Below are positions 1 through 8,055 of a stretch of DNA of 64,000 bases, one piece after another. The notes beneath the pieces were generated by a model. That model saw only the letters and a program-made list of their open reading frames with translations, did no database searches and had not been told where the DNA came from. The position numbers and the translations under genes were made by a program. How positions within the stretch are numbered: position 1 is the stretch's first letter; each line of letters begins with the position of its first letter. Source of the stretch: Ectopseudomonas chengduensis (GTDB taxonomy: Bacteria; Pseudomonadota; Gammaproteobacteria; Pseudomonadales; Pseudomonadaceae); the NCBI RefSeq assembly GCF_900102635.1, contig NZ_FMZQ01000019.1, forward strand, positions 16,184 to 80,183. The letters run 5' to 3'.

Positions 1-270
1 CAGCCACTGCAACAGGATCAGCGGCGTGCGCAGGCGCGGGAACAGGCGCTCGAGCAGGCCGATACGAATGTGCCGGTTGCTGCGCATGGCCACCGAAGCA
101 CCGGCGAAGGTGAGGATGACCAGCAGGAACACCGAGATTTCCTCGGTGAAGGCAAAGGATGCATCGGTGAAATAACGCACCACGACGTTGGCCAGGCTGA
201 TCAGGCTGATGATCACCAGGGCCAGGGTGGCGAGCACGCGCTCCAGCGGCGCGTCGACTTGCTTGCTCAT
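1..270 (-). CDS. TRAP transporter small permease, DctQ-like (partial, 3' end outside window)
   Basis: Small membrane subunit of a tripartite ATP-independent periplasmic (TRAP) transporter, which with the large DctM permease moves a carboxylate-type substrate across the inner membrane using an ion gradient. The first 90 residues are visible. The start MSKQVDAPLERVL is followed by a hydrophobic segment (about residues 12-28), then VVRYF, then a second segment (about 42-60) with the family hallmark of an acidic pair (TEE) before it and an RSNRHIRI stretch after it, as in DctQ proteins. The gene runs off the left edge, so length and the expected dctM gene cannot be checked. It lies 155 bases downstream of the binding-protein gene on the same strand. 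Substrate unknown. Confidence 0.85.
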   Translation of the reverse strand, partial: MSKQVDAPLERVLATLALVIISLISLANVVVRYFTDASFAFTEEISVFLLVILTFAGASVAMRSNRHIRIGLLERLFPRLRTPLILLQWL

Positions 271-332
271 AAGAACCTCGAACGACCGGAGCAAGGCGCG
301 CCAGTGGTAACACCCCTGCCCTCTCCCCCGGG

Positions 333-356
333 CCCTCTCCCGCATGCGGGAGAGGG
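333..356. repeat. Perfect 24-bp palindrome between the TRAP binding-protein and permease genes
   Basis: Positions 333-356 are a perfect inverted repeat centred on 344/345 (half-arm CCCTCTCCCGCA). It can form a strong hairpin in the transcript that joins the binding-protein gene to the DctQ gene, with no T-run after it on either strand. A role as a stability or attenuation hairpin, setting more binding protein than permease, is inference. It may also be a dispersed Pseudomonas palindrome. Confidence 0.7.
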
Positions 357-425
357 GAGCAGAGCGGGCTGCGGGACATCCACCACTACGCCCCGTAGTG
401 TGGGCTTGCGGTCAGATAAAACGAA

Positions 426-1427
426 TCAGGGCTGGGCCACGGCCTTGCGCGCGGCATCCATCAGCGCATCGCCGATACGCGGTGCCCATTTCTCATGCAC
501 GCTGGCGGTGGCTTCGACGAAGGCCGCGCGCTCGGTGTCGCTCAGTTCGATCACTTCCACGCCGCGCTCACGCACGTCGCCCAGGCGCTGCGCCTGGGCG
601 CCACGCGACAGCTCGATCTCCCACTTGCCGGCGTCGATGGCCGCCTGGCGCAGCAGTTCGCGATCTTCCTCAGGCAGGGATTTCCATACGCGCTGGTTAA
701 CGGCGAACACCAGCGGGTCGGCCATGTAGTCCCACAGGGTCAGGTACTTCTGGCCCACCTGGTCGACACGTGCCACGTCGAATACCGACAGCGGGTTTTC
801 CTGGCCGTCCACCGCGCCGGTGGTCAGTGCCGGCTTGGCATCGGCCCAGCTCATCTGCGTCGGGTTGGCGCCAAGGGCGGTGAAGGTGTCCTGGAACAGC
901 GGCGAGCCAACCACGCGGATCTTCAGGCCCGTCATATCGGCCGGGCTGCGCACCGGCTTGGCCGAGTTGGACAGCTGGCGGAAGCCGTTCTCGCCCCAGG
1001 CCAGCGGCACGATGCCGCGCTGTTCGATGGCAGCGAAGGCCAGCTTGCCGGCTTCGCCCTGGGTGATGGCGTCGAGGTCGGCATCGTTCTTCATCAAAAA
1101 CGGCAGGGAGAACAGGTTGAGTTCCGGCACCTGCGGCGACCAGTTGATGGTCGAGCCCACGGCCATGTCGATCAGGCCGGAGCGCATGGCGGAGAATTCC
1201 TTGGTCTGGTCGCCGGCGACCAGTTGCGCATTGGGGTACACGCGCAGGGTGATGCGCCCCTCGGAGCGCTCGTTGACCAGATCGGCCCACTTCTGCGCGG
1301 CCTGGCCCCAGGGGAAGGCGTCCGACAGTACGGTGGAAACGGAGTATTCACGCGCCTGCGCGGTGGCGCACAGGGCGGTCAGCGCAGCGCCAGCGGCGAG
1401 CGCGGAGAAGAGTCGCTTGAGTTTCAT
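426..1427 (-). CDS. TRAP transporter substrate-binding protein, DctP family
   Basis: Periplasmic solute receptor that delivers substrate to the TRAP permease. The chosen start, at 1427, gives 333 residues with a clean signal peptide (MKLKRLF, hydrophobic core, cut after AQA at about residue 25). An AAGGAC ribosome site lies just upstream. The open frame extends 43 codons further, but those residues do not look like protein. Family features are GLKIRVVGSP, carrying the conserved substrate-binding Arg, and the GAVDGQENP motif. The normal TRAP order continues with the DctQ gene at 1-270. Which acid is bound cannot be read from the sequence. The sigma-54 regulator gene diverges from it, but the binding dyads for that regulator lie elsewhere (3602-3668). 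Confidence 0.9.
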   Translation of the reverse strand: MKLKRLFSALAAGAALTALCATAQAREYSVSTVLSDAFPWGQAAQKWADLVNERSEGRITLRVYPNAQLVAGDQTKEFSAMRSGLIDMAVGSTINWSPQVPELNLFSLPFLMKNDADLDAITQGEAGKLAFAAIEQRGIVPLAWGENGFRQLSNSAKPVRSPADMTGLKIRVVGSPLFQDTFTALGANPTQMSWADAKPALTTGAVDGQENPLSVFDVARVDQVGQKYLTLWDYMADPLVFAVNQRVWKSLPEEDRELLRQAAIDAGKWEIELSRGAQAQRLGDVRERGVEVIELSDTERAAFVEATASVHEKWAPRIGDALMDAARKAVAQP

Positions 1428-1726
1428 CGGGGCGTCCTTGTATGGATCTTGGTCATTGTCGTTGTGGCACCGGCAAAGCGGTGCGGATCCAGCGGCGAGC
1501 GGATGGCTCGCCTGGCGCGCCTGGTCGGCACGCGAAAGGGACACGGCAGGTGTCACGGCTGCCGGGCAGGCCTTGTGGGCGATCGGCAGGTGCCGGCGGG
1601 TTACGCGCGGCCGCCCAACTATTCCAGAAGCGCGCAGCGAATGCCATTGTCTGATGACTGTTGACGTTGCCCGGCCTGATCGGCGCTGCCCATAATCACC
1701 GGGATCTCATTTTCGGACACTCGCCC

Positions 1727-3187
1727 ATGGCCATTTCCCGCGACGACCTCGACCAGCACGGTCTGATCATCGGCGTGTCGCCCGAACGCTTTCGCGCGGT
1801 GGCCATGCCGCTGCTGTTCGATCACCTCGATGCGCAGTGCGAGGGCACCATCGCGGTCAATCGCCAGGCACGCATCGTCTGGATCAACGACAAGTACGCG
1901 CAGAAGGTCGGCATCGCCGATGCGCGCACGGCACTGGGCAAGGAGATCGAGGAAGTGCTGCCGGCCAGCCGCCTGCGCGAGGTGGTGGAAAGCGGCCAGC
2001 CGAGCATGCTCGATCTGATGGCCTTCGGCAGCGAGCACTTCGTGGTCACCCGCATACCGCTGCGCGACGAGGACGGCACCCTGGTCGGCGCCCTGGGCTT
2101 CGTGCTGTTCGACCGCGCCCGCCACCTCAAACCGCTGATGGCCAAGTACGCCAACCTGCAGACGCAACTGCTCGCCACCCAGCACGAGCTGGCCAAGGCG
2201 CGTCGGGCGCGCTACACCATCGCCGGGTTCATCGGCGCCAGCAGTGCGGCCAGCGAGGTAAAGCGCCAGGCCCGCCGTGCTGCGCAGCTCGACTCCACCG
2301 TGCTGATTCGCGGCGAAACCGGCACCGGCAAGGAGCTGCTGGCGCAGGGCATCCACAATCTGTCGCCGCGCGCCAACGGCCCATTCGTCGCGGTCAACGT
2401 CGCAGCGATTCCGGAGACCCTGGTCGAGGCCGAGCTGTTCGGCACCGCACCCGGCGCCTTTACCGGCGCAGACCGTAAGGCGCGCATCGGCAAGTTCGAA
2501 GTGGCCAACGGCGGTACGCTGTTTCTCGACGAGATCGGCGATCTGCCGCTGCCGTTGCAGGCCAAGCTGCTGCGCGTTTTGCAGGAGCAGGAGGTGGAGC
2601 CGCTCGGCTCCAATCAGGTCAAGCCGCTCAACGTGCGGGTGATCGCCGCGACCCATATCGACCTGGAAGCCAAGGTGGCCGCCGGGCAGTTCCGCGACGA
2701 TCTCTACTACCGCCTCAACGTGCTGGCCCTGCGCGTGCCGCCACTGCGCGAGCGTGCCAGCGACATTCCCGCACTGATCGAACACCTGCTCGATGACCTG
2801 GCCAACCGCTCCGGCCTGGCGCCCATGGAGCTGACAGACGATGCCCTCGCCCTGCTCTGCGCACAGCTGTGGAAGGGCAATGTGCGTGAGTTGCGTAACC
2901 TGCTGGAGCGGGCGCAACTGGCGGCCGATGGGCGACTGGATGGCGAAGTTTTACGTGGTTTGCTGGTCGATCCGGTGGCGCCAAGCGCGCCTACGCCCGT
3001 TGCGCCAGTGATGATGAGCACGACGCAGACGCTGGCCGAACAGTTGGCGCAGGCCGAGCGCCAGGCGTTGCAGGCGGCACTGGCGGCAACCGATGGCAAT
3101 CGCCAATTGGCCGCCGAGCGCCTGGGCATTTCCCGCGCTGGTTTCTACGCCAAGCTGGCGCAGCATGGGCTGGGTCGCCGGGGCTGA
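1727..3187 (+). CDS. Sigma-54-dependent transcriptional activator (PAS, AAA+, Fis HTH)
   Basis: Enhancer-binding protein of 486 residues that opens RNA polymerase-sigma-54 promoters. Order: PAS-like sensor about 35-135, a linker helix about 140-165, AAA+ domain about 165-390 with Walker A GETGTGKE (196-203), the sigma-54 contact loop GAFTGA (243-248) and Walker B LFLDEI (265-270), then a Fis-type helix-turn-helix at about 455-486 (NRQLAAERLGISRAGFYAKL). The ATG at 1727 is preferred over one 22 codons upstream because the protein then begins MAISRDDLDQHGL. The gene diverges from the TRAP genes, but a sigma-54 promoter and three dyads stand before the permease gene downstream. I infer that it controls the GntP/CoA-transferase operon, like HbcR of P. 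aeruginosa, which runs 3-hydroxybutyrate use. Confidence 0.9.
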   Translation: MAISRDDLDQHGLIIGVSPERFRAVAMPLLFDHLDAQCEGTIAVNRQARIVWINDKYAQKVGIADARTALGKEIEEVLPASRLREVVESGQPSMLDLMAFGSEHFVVTRIPLRDEDGTLVGALGFVLFDRARHLKPLMAKYANLQTQLLATQHELAKARRARYTIAGFIGASSAASEVKRQARRAAQLDSTVLIRGETGTGKELLAQGIHNLSPRANGPFVAVNVAAIPETLVEAELFGTAPGAFTGADRKARIGKFEVANGGTLFLDEIGDLPLPLQAKLLRVLQEQEVEPLGSNQVKPLNVRVIAATHIDLEAKVAAGQFRDDLYYRLNVLALRVPPLRERASDIPALIEHLLDDLANRSGLAPMELTDDALALLCAQLWKGNVRELRNLLERAQLAADGRLDGEVLRGLLVDPVAPSAPTPVAPVMMSTTQTLAEQLAQAERQALQAALAATDGNRQLAAERLGISRAGFYAKLAQHGLGRRG

Positions 3188-3600
3188 GCGCCTCACCCTG
3201 TAGGAGCCGGCTTGCCGGCGATGCGCCCCCGCAACGCTTCTCCACAACAGTCGCGGCTAAAGCCCCTCCCACAAAAGCGTGGCGGGCCGCAATCGCGTAT
3301 CCCGGATGAAATCCGGGAGCAGGCGCCCACAAAAGCCCCGGATTGCATCCGGGCTACGGTATTGATTGCTGGTCGTGGGAGCGGCTTCAGCCGCGATTGT
3401 CACCGAACCGGAAATCGCTTCGCGGCTAAAGCCGCTCCTACAGAAACCGTTGCCGTCCGCAATTTGTAGCCCGGATGAAATCCGGGGCCTGCCCTTTATG
3501 CAATCAACAATTGGCGGGTTGCACCCGCCCTACATCGCCGGTAGGGCGGGTGAAACCCGCCGGATGGGAACCGGGCGAGCGCAATTATGAAAACCATCAA
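3188..3600. repeat. Cluster of REP-type palindromic repeats
   Basis: No gene. The stretch is built of short dispersed Pseudomonas palindromes: a GCCGGCTTGCCGGC unit near 3208; a 24-mer at 3250-3273 identical to the left arm of the repeat at 43346; two CCGGAT...ATCCGG hairpins near 3300-3358; paired units of the type GGAGCGGCTTCAGCCGC and CGCGGCTAAAGCCGC near 3378-3441; another CCCGGATGAAATCCGGG at about 3470-3487; and a GGCGGGTT...GCCC pair near 3514-3561. It separates the activator gene from the control region of the next operon. Confidence 0.85.
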
Positions 3601-3601
3601 T

Positions 3602-3668
3602 GTCCAATTTCCTGGACTAAAAATCAGCGGACCATCCAAAAACCTGGACTAAATCCATAAATATGGAC
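3602..3668 (+). promoter_or_regulatory. Three dyads (RTCCA-N6-TGGAC), probable upstream activator sites
   Basis: Three copies of one inverted repeat stand in a row: GTCCA-ATTTCC-TGGAC at 3602-3617, ATCCA-AAAACC-TGGAC at 3634-3649 and ATCCA-TAAATA-TGGAC at 3653-3668. Centres are 32 and 19 bases apart, and all lie 100-170 bases upstream of the sigma-54 element at 3769. That is the usual place for enhancer sites of a Fis-type activator. Inference: these are the binding sites of the activator encoded at 1727-3187. Confidence 0.7.
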
Positions 3669-3768
3669 ACCCACGATCCTCGCCCTCTCGACTCAAATCG
3701 CGCACTCAAGCCTGAAACCCTCGTTGCAGAGGCCTTCAACCCCTATCGACCAAAGTCTCACCCCACCC

Positions 3769-3784
3769 TGGCACGACTCTGGCT
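3769..3784 (+). promoter_or_regulatory. Sigma-54 promoter (-24/-12) of the GntP operon
   Basis: TGGCACGACTCTGGCT matches the sigma-54 consensus TGGCACG-N4-TTGCW, with the GG and GC dinucleotides at the required spacing and one mismatch in the -12 element. It lies about 90 bases upstream of the permease start, so the expected transcript would begin near 3796. No sigma-54 match was found upstream of the TRAP genes, which supports assigning the activator to this operon. Confidence 0.75.
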
Positions 3785-3872
3785 CTATATCCGGCAAAGG
3801 CGCGCTGCCGCATCCGCGCCTTCCCGATAGAACGGCCTCGAGCCGCTAGAACAACAACAAAAGGAACCACCC

Positions 3873-5258
3873 ATGGGTACCCTCGGTATTCTGATTTCCC
3901 TCGCATTGTTGATGTACCTCGCCTATCGCGGCATCAACGTCCTGATCCTCGCTCCACTGCTGGCCCTGCTGGCGTTGCTGTTCGCCGGCGACATCGCTCT
4001 GCTGCTGCCCACCTACACCCAGGTGTTCATGAAGGCCATGGGCGGCTACGTGATCCAGTTCTTCCCGCTGTTCCTGCTGGGTGCACTGTTCGGCAAGTTG
4101 ATGGACGACTCGGGATCAGCGCGCGCTATCGCCCATGGCATCGTCGCCAAGGTCGGCAGCGAGCGCGCGATCCTGGCCATCGTGCTGGCCTGCGGCATCC
4201 TCACCTACGGCGGTGTGTCGCTGTTCGTGGTGGCCTTCGCCGTGTATCCGATTGGCGCCGCGCTGTTCCGCGAGGCGGGCATTCCCAAGCGCCTGATCCC
4301 CGGTGCCATCGCCCTCGGCTCGTTCACCTTCACCATGACCGCGCTGCCCGGTACACCGGCTATCCAGAACGCCATTCCCAACCCCTTCTTCGGCACCGAC
4401 GCCTTCGCGGCGCCGGGCCTGGGGGTGATCGCCGGCCTGATCATGTTCGGCCTCGGCACCTGGTGGCTAACCGCGCAGTCGCGCAAGCTGATGGCCGCGG
4501 GTGAAGGCTACGGCGAGCACCGCGACGACCCGGTCGTCGAAGAGCGGCGCGACATTCCCGGCTTCTGGCTGGCGCTGCTGCCGATCTTCGTGGTGATCGC
4601 GCTGAACTTCCTGATGGCCAAGCAGATTCTGCCGGCCGTCGACACCAGCTACCTGGCCAAGCCGGAATACGGCGGTCTGCAGGATGCCAAGTCGCTGATC
4701 GGCATCTGGTCGATCATCGTCGCCCTCGGCGCCGCCATCGTGCTGCTGATCGCCATGCACTGGAAGCGCTGGATGGACCTGAAGAAGAGCGTCAACGACG
4801 GCGCCTTCGGCTCCATGCTGCCGATCCTCAACACCGCCGCCGAGGTGGGTTACGGCACGGTGATCGCCTCGCTGGCCGGCTTCGTCATCATCCGTGACCT
4901 GGTGCTGGGCGTCTCCAGCAACCCGCTGATCTCCGAAGCGGTGGCGGTGAACATCCTCGCCGGCATCACCGGTTCCGCCTCCGGCGGTATGTCCATCGCC
5001 CTGAAGACCCTCGGCGCGCAGTACCTGGAAATGGCCAACGCCGCCGGCATCAGCCCCGAGCTGCTGCACCGCGTCGCCGCCATGGCCTCGGGCTGCATGG
5101 ACACCCTGCCGCACAACGGCGCGGTGATCTCGCTGCTGGCGATCTGCAAGCTCACCCACCGCGAGTCGTACAAGTTCATCTTCGTCAACACCGTGGCCTT
5201 CCCACTGGTGGCGTTGGTTGTGGTGATCACCCTGGGCACCCTGTTTGGAAGCTTCTGA
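3873..5258 (+). CDS. GntP-family permease, probable hydroxybutyrate/short acid transporter
   Basis: Integral membrane transporter of 461 residues with about 12 hydrophobic segments spread over its length. GntP-family features are the early PLFLLGALFGKLMDDSG stretch, the re-entrant region GGVSLFVVAFAVYPI, the TMTALPGTPAIQN motif and, near the end, SGCMDTLPHNGAVISLL. The start follows a good ribosome site (AAAAGGAACC). It is followed 69 bases later by a CoA-transferase gene, so the imported acid is probably activated as a CoA ester. A 3-hydroxy or 3-keto acid is likely by analogy with hydroxybutyrate loci, but the substrate is inferred only from the neighbour. Transcription is probably sigma-54 dependent. 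Confidence 0.88.
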   Translation: MGTLGILISLALLMYLAYRGINVLILAPLLALLALLFAGDIALLLPTYTQVFMKAMGGYVIQFFPLFLLGALFGKLMDDSGSARAIAHGIVAKVGSERAILAIVLACGILTYGGVSLFVVAFAVYPIGAALFREAGIPKRLIPGAIALGSFTFTMTALPGTPAIQNAIPNPFFGTDAFAAPGLGVIAGLIMFGLGTWWLTAQSRKLMAAGEGYGEHRDDPVVEERRDIPGFWLALLPIFVVIALNFLMAKQILPAVDTSYLAKPEYGGLQDAKSLIGIWSIIVALGAAIVLLIAMHWKRWMDLKKSVNDGAFGSMLPILNTAAEVGYGTVIASLAGFVIIRDLVLGVSSNPLISEAVAVNILAGITGSASGGMSIALKTLGAQYLEMANAAGISPELLHRVAAMASGCMDTLPHNGAVISLLAICKLTHRESYKFIFVNTVAFPLVALVVVITLGTLFGSF

Positions 5259-5327
5259 CGAGCATGGCGCCCTCGGGCGCCGTGCTGTCCATATGCCGTG
5301 TTGTTCAATCGCTTTCGAGTACCCGCA

Positions 5328-6881
5328 ATGAGCAAGATCATGACCGCCGCCGAAGCCGTGGCGCGTATCCCGGACAACGCCAACCTGGCCACCGGCGGCT
5401 TCGTCGGCATCGGTTTCGCCGAGCAGATCGCCATCGCCCTGGAGCAGCGTTTCGTGGCTGAACAGGCGCCGCGCGATCTGACCCTGGTGTATGCCGCCGG
5501 CCAAGGTGACGGCAAGGGTCGCGGCCTCAACCACCTGGCCCATGAAGGCCTGGTGCGCCGGGTGATCGGCGGCCACTGGGGCCTGGTGCCGGGGTTGCAG
5601 AAGCTGGCGGTGGACAACCGCATCGAGGCCTACAACCTGCCGCAGGGGGTGATCTCCCAGCTGTTTCGCGACATCGCCGCCGGCAAGCCGGGACAGCTGT
5701 CGCGGGTAGGCCTGGGCACTTACGTCGACCCGCGCCACGGCGGCGGCAAGCTCAATGCACGCACCACTGCCGATCTGGTGCGGTTGATGCCCATCGATGG
5801 CGAGGACTACCTGTTCTACCCGACCTTCCCGATCAACGTCGGCATCGTTCGCGCTACCAGCGCCGACCCTGACGGCAACCTCAGTTTCGAGCGCGAGGCG
5901 CTGACCATCGAGAGCCTGGCCATCGCCATGGCCGCGCGCAATAGCGGCGGCCTGGTGATTGCCCAAGTCGAGCGGGTGGTCGAGCGCGGCTCGCTCAACC
6001 CACGGCAGGTGAAGATTCCCGGCATCCTGGTGGATTGCGTGGTGGTGGCCGAGCCGGCCAATCACCAGCAGACCTTCGCCACCGCCTACAACCCCGCCTT
6101 CGCCGCCGAGACCCGCGTACCGGTGGACAGCCTGACCCTGATGCCGCTGGACGTGCGCAAGCTGATCGCCCGCCGCGCGGCGCTGGAGCTGAAAGCGGAC
6201 GCGGTGGTGAATCTCGGCATCGGCATGCCCGAGGGTGTGGCGGCGGTGGCCGCCGAAGAGGGCGTGATCGAGCGCCTGACGCTGACCGCCGAGCCCGGCG
6301 TGATCGGCGGCGTGCCGGCCTCGGGCCTGGACTTCGGCGCAGCGAGCAATCATAGCGCCTTGCTCGACCAGCCCTACCAGTTCGATTTCTATGACGGCGG
6401 CGGCCTGGATATCGCGTTTCTTGGCCTGGCCCAGGCCGATGCAGCGGGCAACCTCAACGTGTCCAAGTTCGGCAGTCGCCTTGCGGGAGCCGGCGGTTTC
6501 ATCAACATCAGCCAGAACGCCAAGCAGGTGGTGTTCGTCGGCACCTTCAGCGCCGGCAAGCAGGACATCCGCATCGAAGACGGCCAGCTGCGCATCGTCC
6601 AGGACGGCGAGCTGCGCAAGTTCGTTGCCGAGGTGGAACACCGCACCTTCGCCGGCCGCCTGGCCGCCGAGCGCGGCCAGCCGGTGCTCTACGTCACCGA
6701 GCGCTGCGTGCTGCGCCTGACTACCGAAGGGCTGGAGCTGATCGAAGTGGCGCCGGGCGTGGATATCCAGCGCGACATCCTCGCGCGCATGGACTTCGCC
6801 CCCATCGTGCGCCAGCCGAAGCTGATGGATGCGCGGCTGTTCCGGCCCGAGCCCATCGGCCTGGCGCAATGTCTGGACTGA
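5328..6881 (+). CDS. Acyl-CoA:acetate/3-ketoacid CoA-transferase, fused alpha-beta
   Basis: Transfers CoA from an acyl-CoA donor to acetate, acetoacetate or a related acid. At 517 residues it is a single-chain enzyme of the YdiF/SCOT type, with both halves fused in one frame. The N-terminal half has NLATGGFVGIGFAEQI. The C-terminal half has NLGIGMPEGV followed by AEPGVIGGVP, where Glu322 should be the catalytic residue that forms the glutamyl-CoA intermediate. The ATG at 5328 gives MSKIMTAAEAV. A start ten codons earlier lacks a ribosome site. It shares an operon with the permease and is followed by a clear terminator. Together they would import and activate a short-chain acid. Confidence 0.9.
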   Translation: MSKIMTAAEAVARIPDNANLATGGFVGIGFAEQIAIALEQRFVAEQAPRDLTLVYAAGQGDGKGRGLNHLAHEGLVRRVIGGHWGLVPGLQKLAVDNRIEAYNLPQGVISQLFRDIAAGKPGQLSRVGLGTYVDPRHGGGKLNARTTADLVRLMPIDGEDYLFYPTFPINVGIVRATSADPDGNLSFEREALTIESLAIAMAARNSGGLVIAQVERVVERGSLNPRQVKIPGILVDCVVVAEPANHQQTFATAYNPAFAAETRVPVDSLTLMPLDVRKLIARRAALELKADAVVNLGIGMPEGVAAVAAEEGVIERLTLTAEPGVIGGVPASGLDFGAASNHSALLDQPYQFDFYDGGGLDIAFLGLAQADAAGNLNVSKFGSRLAGAGGFINISQNAKQVVFVGTFSAGKQDIRIEDGQLRIVQDGELRKFVAEVEHRTFAGRLAAERGQPVLYVTERCVLRLTTEGLELIEVAPGVDIQRDILARMDFAPIVRQPKLMDARLFRPEPIGLAQCLD

Positions 6882-6909
6882 TGCCAGGACACTCTTTGAG
6901 CGTGAACTC

Positions 6910-6935
6910 ACGGGCCTGAACAGGCCCGTTTTTTT
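6910..6935 (+). terminator. Rho-independent terminator of the GntP/CoA-transferase operon
   Basis: Stem CGGGCCT / AGGCCCG (6911-6917 with 6922-6928), loop GAAC, followed by a run of seven T. It sits 28 bases after the CoA-transferase stop codon. Confidence 0.92.
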
Positions 6936-7037
6936 GCCAGAAACTTATCGCGAATCGTAGGGTGGACCACGCTTCACCGGTCCACCATAGGTAAACGACG
7001 CGAATACCCCGGGTGGAAATGAACAGCGATTTCAACC

Positions 7038-8003
7038 CTAGGTCCTTTCATCCAGCTTATGCCGCGCGGCATACAGGCAGATCATCTCCATCGCCAGGGC
7101 GGCGCCGGCCAGCGCGGTAACCTCGGCGTTGTCGTATGGCGGTGCCACTTCCACCACGTCCATGCCGACCAGGTTGATACCGCGTAGACCGCGCAGGATC
7201 TCCAGCGCTTGATGGCTGGAAAGGCCGCCGCACACCGGTGTGCCGGTGCCGGGGGCGAAGGCCGGGTCGAGGCAGTCGATGTCGAAGGTCAGGTACACCG
7301 GATGCTCGCCCACCCGCGCGCGGATGCGCTCGGCGATCTGCTCCGGCGTGCTACGGTGTACCTCGCGGGCATCGAGCACCTGAAAGCCCATCACGTCGTC
7401 GTTGGTGGTGCGCAAGCCGATCTGCACCGAGCGCGCCGGGTCGACCAGGCCTTCACGCGCGGCGTGATAGAACATGGTGCCGTGGTCGATACGCTTGCCC
7501 TCCTCGTCCGGCCAGGTGTCGCTGTGCGCGTCGAAGTGGATCAGCGCCAGCGTGCCGTGCTTCCTGGCATGCGCCTTGAGCAGCGGATAGCTGATGAAGT
7601 GGTCGCCGCCCAGGGTCAGCAGCGCGCTGCCGGCCTCGAGAATGCGCGTGGCGTGCGCCTCGATCAGCGCCGGGGTGTCCTGCGGCGTGCCGTGGTCGAA
7701 ATAGCAGTCGCCGTAGTCGACGCAGGCGAGCAGGTCGAAGGGGTCGAACTCCCAGGGAAAATGCCGCGCCCAGGCCGACTGGATCGAGGCAGCGCGGATC
7801 GCCCGCGGGCCGAAGCGGCTGCCGGGCCGGTTGGTGGTGGCGGTGTCGAACGGTACGCCGCTGATGGCCAGGTCCACGCCGGTGAGGTCACGGCTGTAGC
7901 GCCGGCGCATGAAGCTGGTGATGCCGGCGTAGGTGGGCTCGGCGGCGGTGCCGTAGAGGCTGGCGCGGGTGATGGCCTGGTCGTTGTCGAAGGCTTGGTC
8001 CAT
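7038..8003 (-). CDS. speB: Agmatinase-type ureohydrolase
   Basis: Manganese ureohydrolase of 321 residues that splits agmatine (or a related guanidino compound) into putrescine and urea. The two-metal ligand set is complete: His135 in GGDHF, Asp158/His160/Asp162 in FDAHSDT, and Asp241/Asp243 in DIDCLDPAFAPGTG. The stretches DHGTMFYHAAREGLVDP, SVQIGLRT and VYLTFDIDCLDPAFAPG closely follow E. coli SpeB as I remember it. Guanidinobutyrase (GbuA) is a near relative and cannot be excluded, because the neighbouring LysR gene resembles the gbuA-gbuR pairing. A polyamine-type binding protein gene lies 52 bases upstream on the same strand. Confidence 0.85.
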   Translation of the reverse strand: MDQAFDNDQAITRASLYGTAAEPTYAGITSFMRRRYSRDLTGVDLAISGVPFDTATTNRPGSRFGPRAIRAASIQSAWARHFPWEFDPFDLLACVDYGDCYFDHGTPQDTPALIEAHATRILEAGSALLTLGGDHFISYPLLKAHARKHGTLALIHFDAHSDTWPDEEGKRIDHGTMFYHAAREGLVDPARSVQIGLRTTNDDVMGFQVLDAREVHRSTPEQIAERIRARVGEHPVYLTFDIDCLDPAFAPGTGTPVCGGLSSHQALEILRGLRGINLVGMDVVEVAPPYDNAEVTALAGAALAMEMICLYAARHKLDERT

Positions 8004-8055
8004 GGTCGAATACTCGTTTCGGTGATGTTCGCGAGCAGAGCTCGCTCCTACAGAC

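Noticed and set aside
1428..1726. Possible sigma-54 promoter for the TRAP genes (TGGCACCGG near 1464)
   Set aside because: No GC at the required -12 spacing on either strand, and the activator dyads are not present in this region.
4467..6911. Very long open frame (814 codons) on the minus strand
   Set aside because: It is the mirror of the permease and CoA-transferase genes, with the His/Gln/Gly-rich composition of antisense frames in high-G+C DNA.
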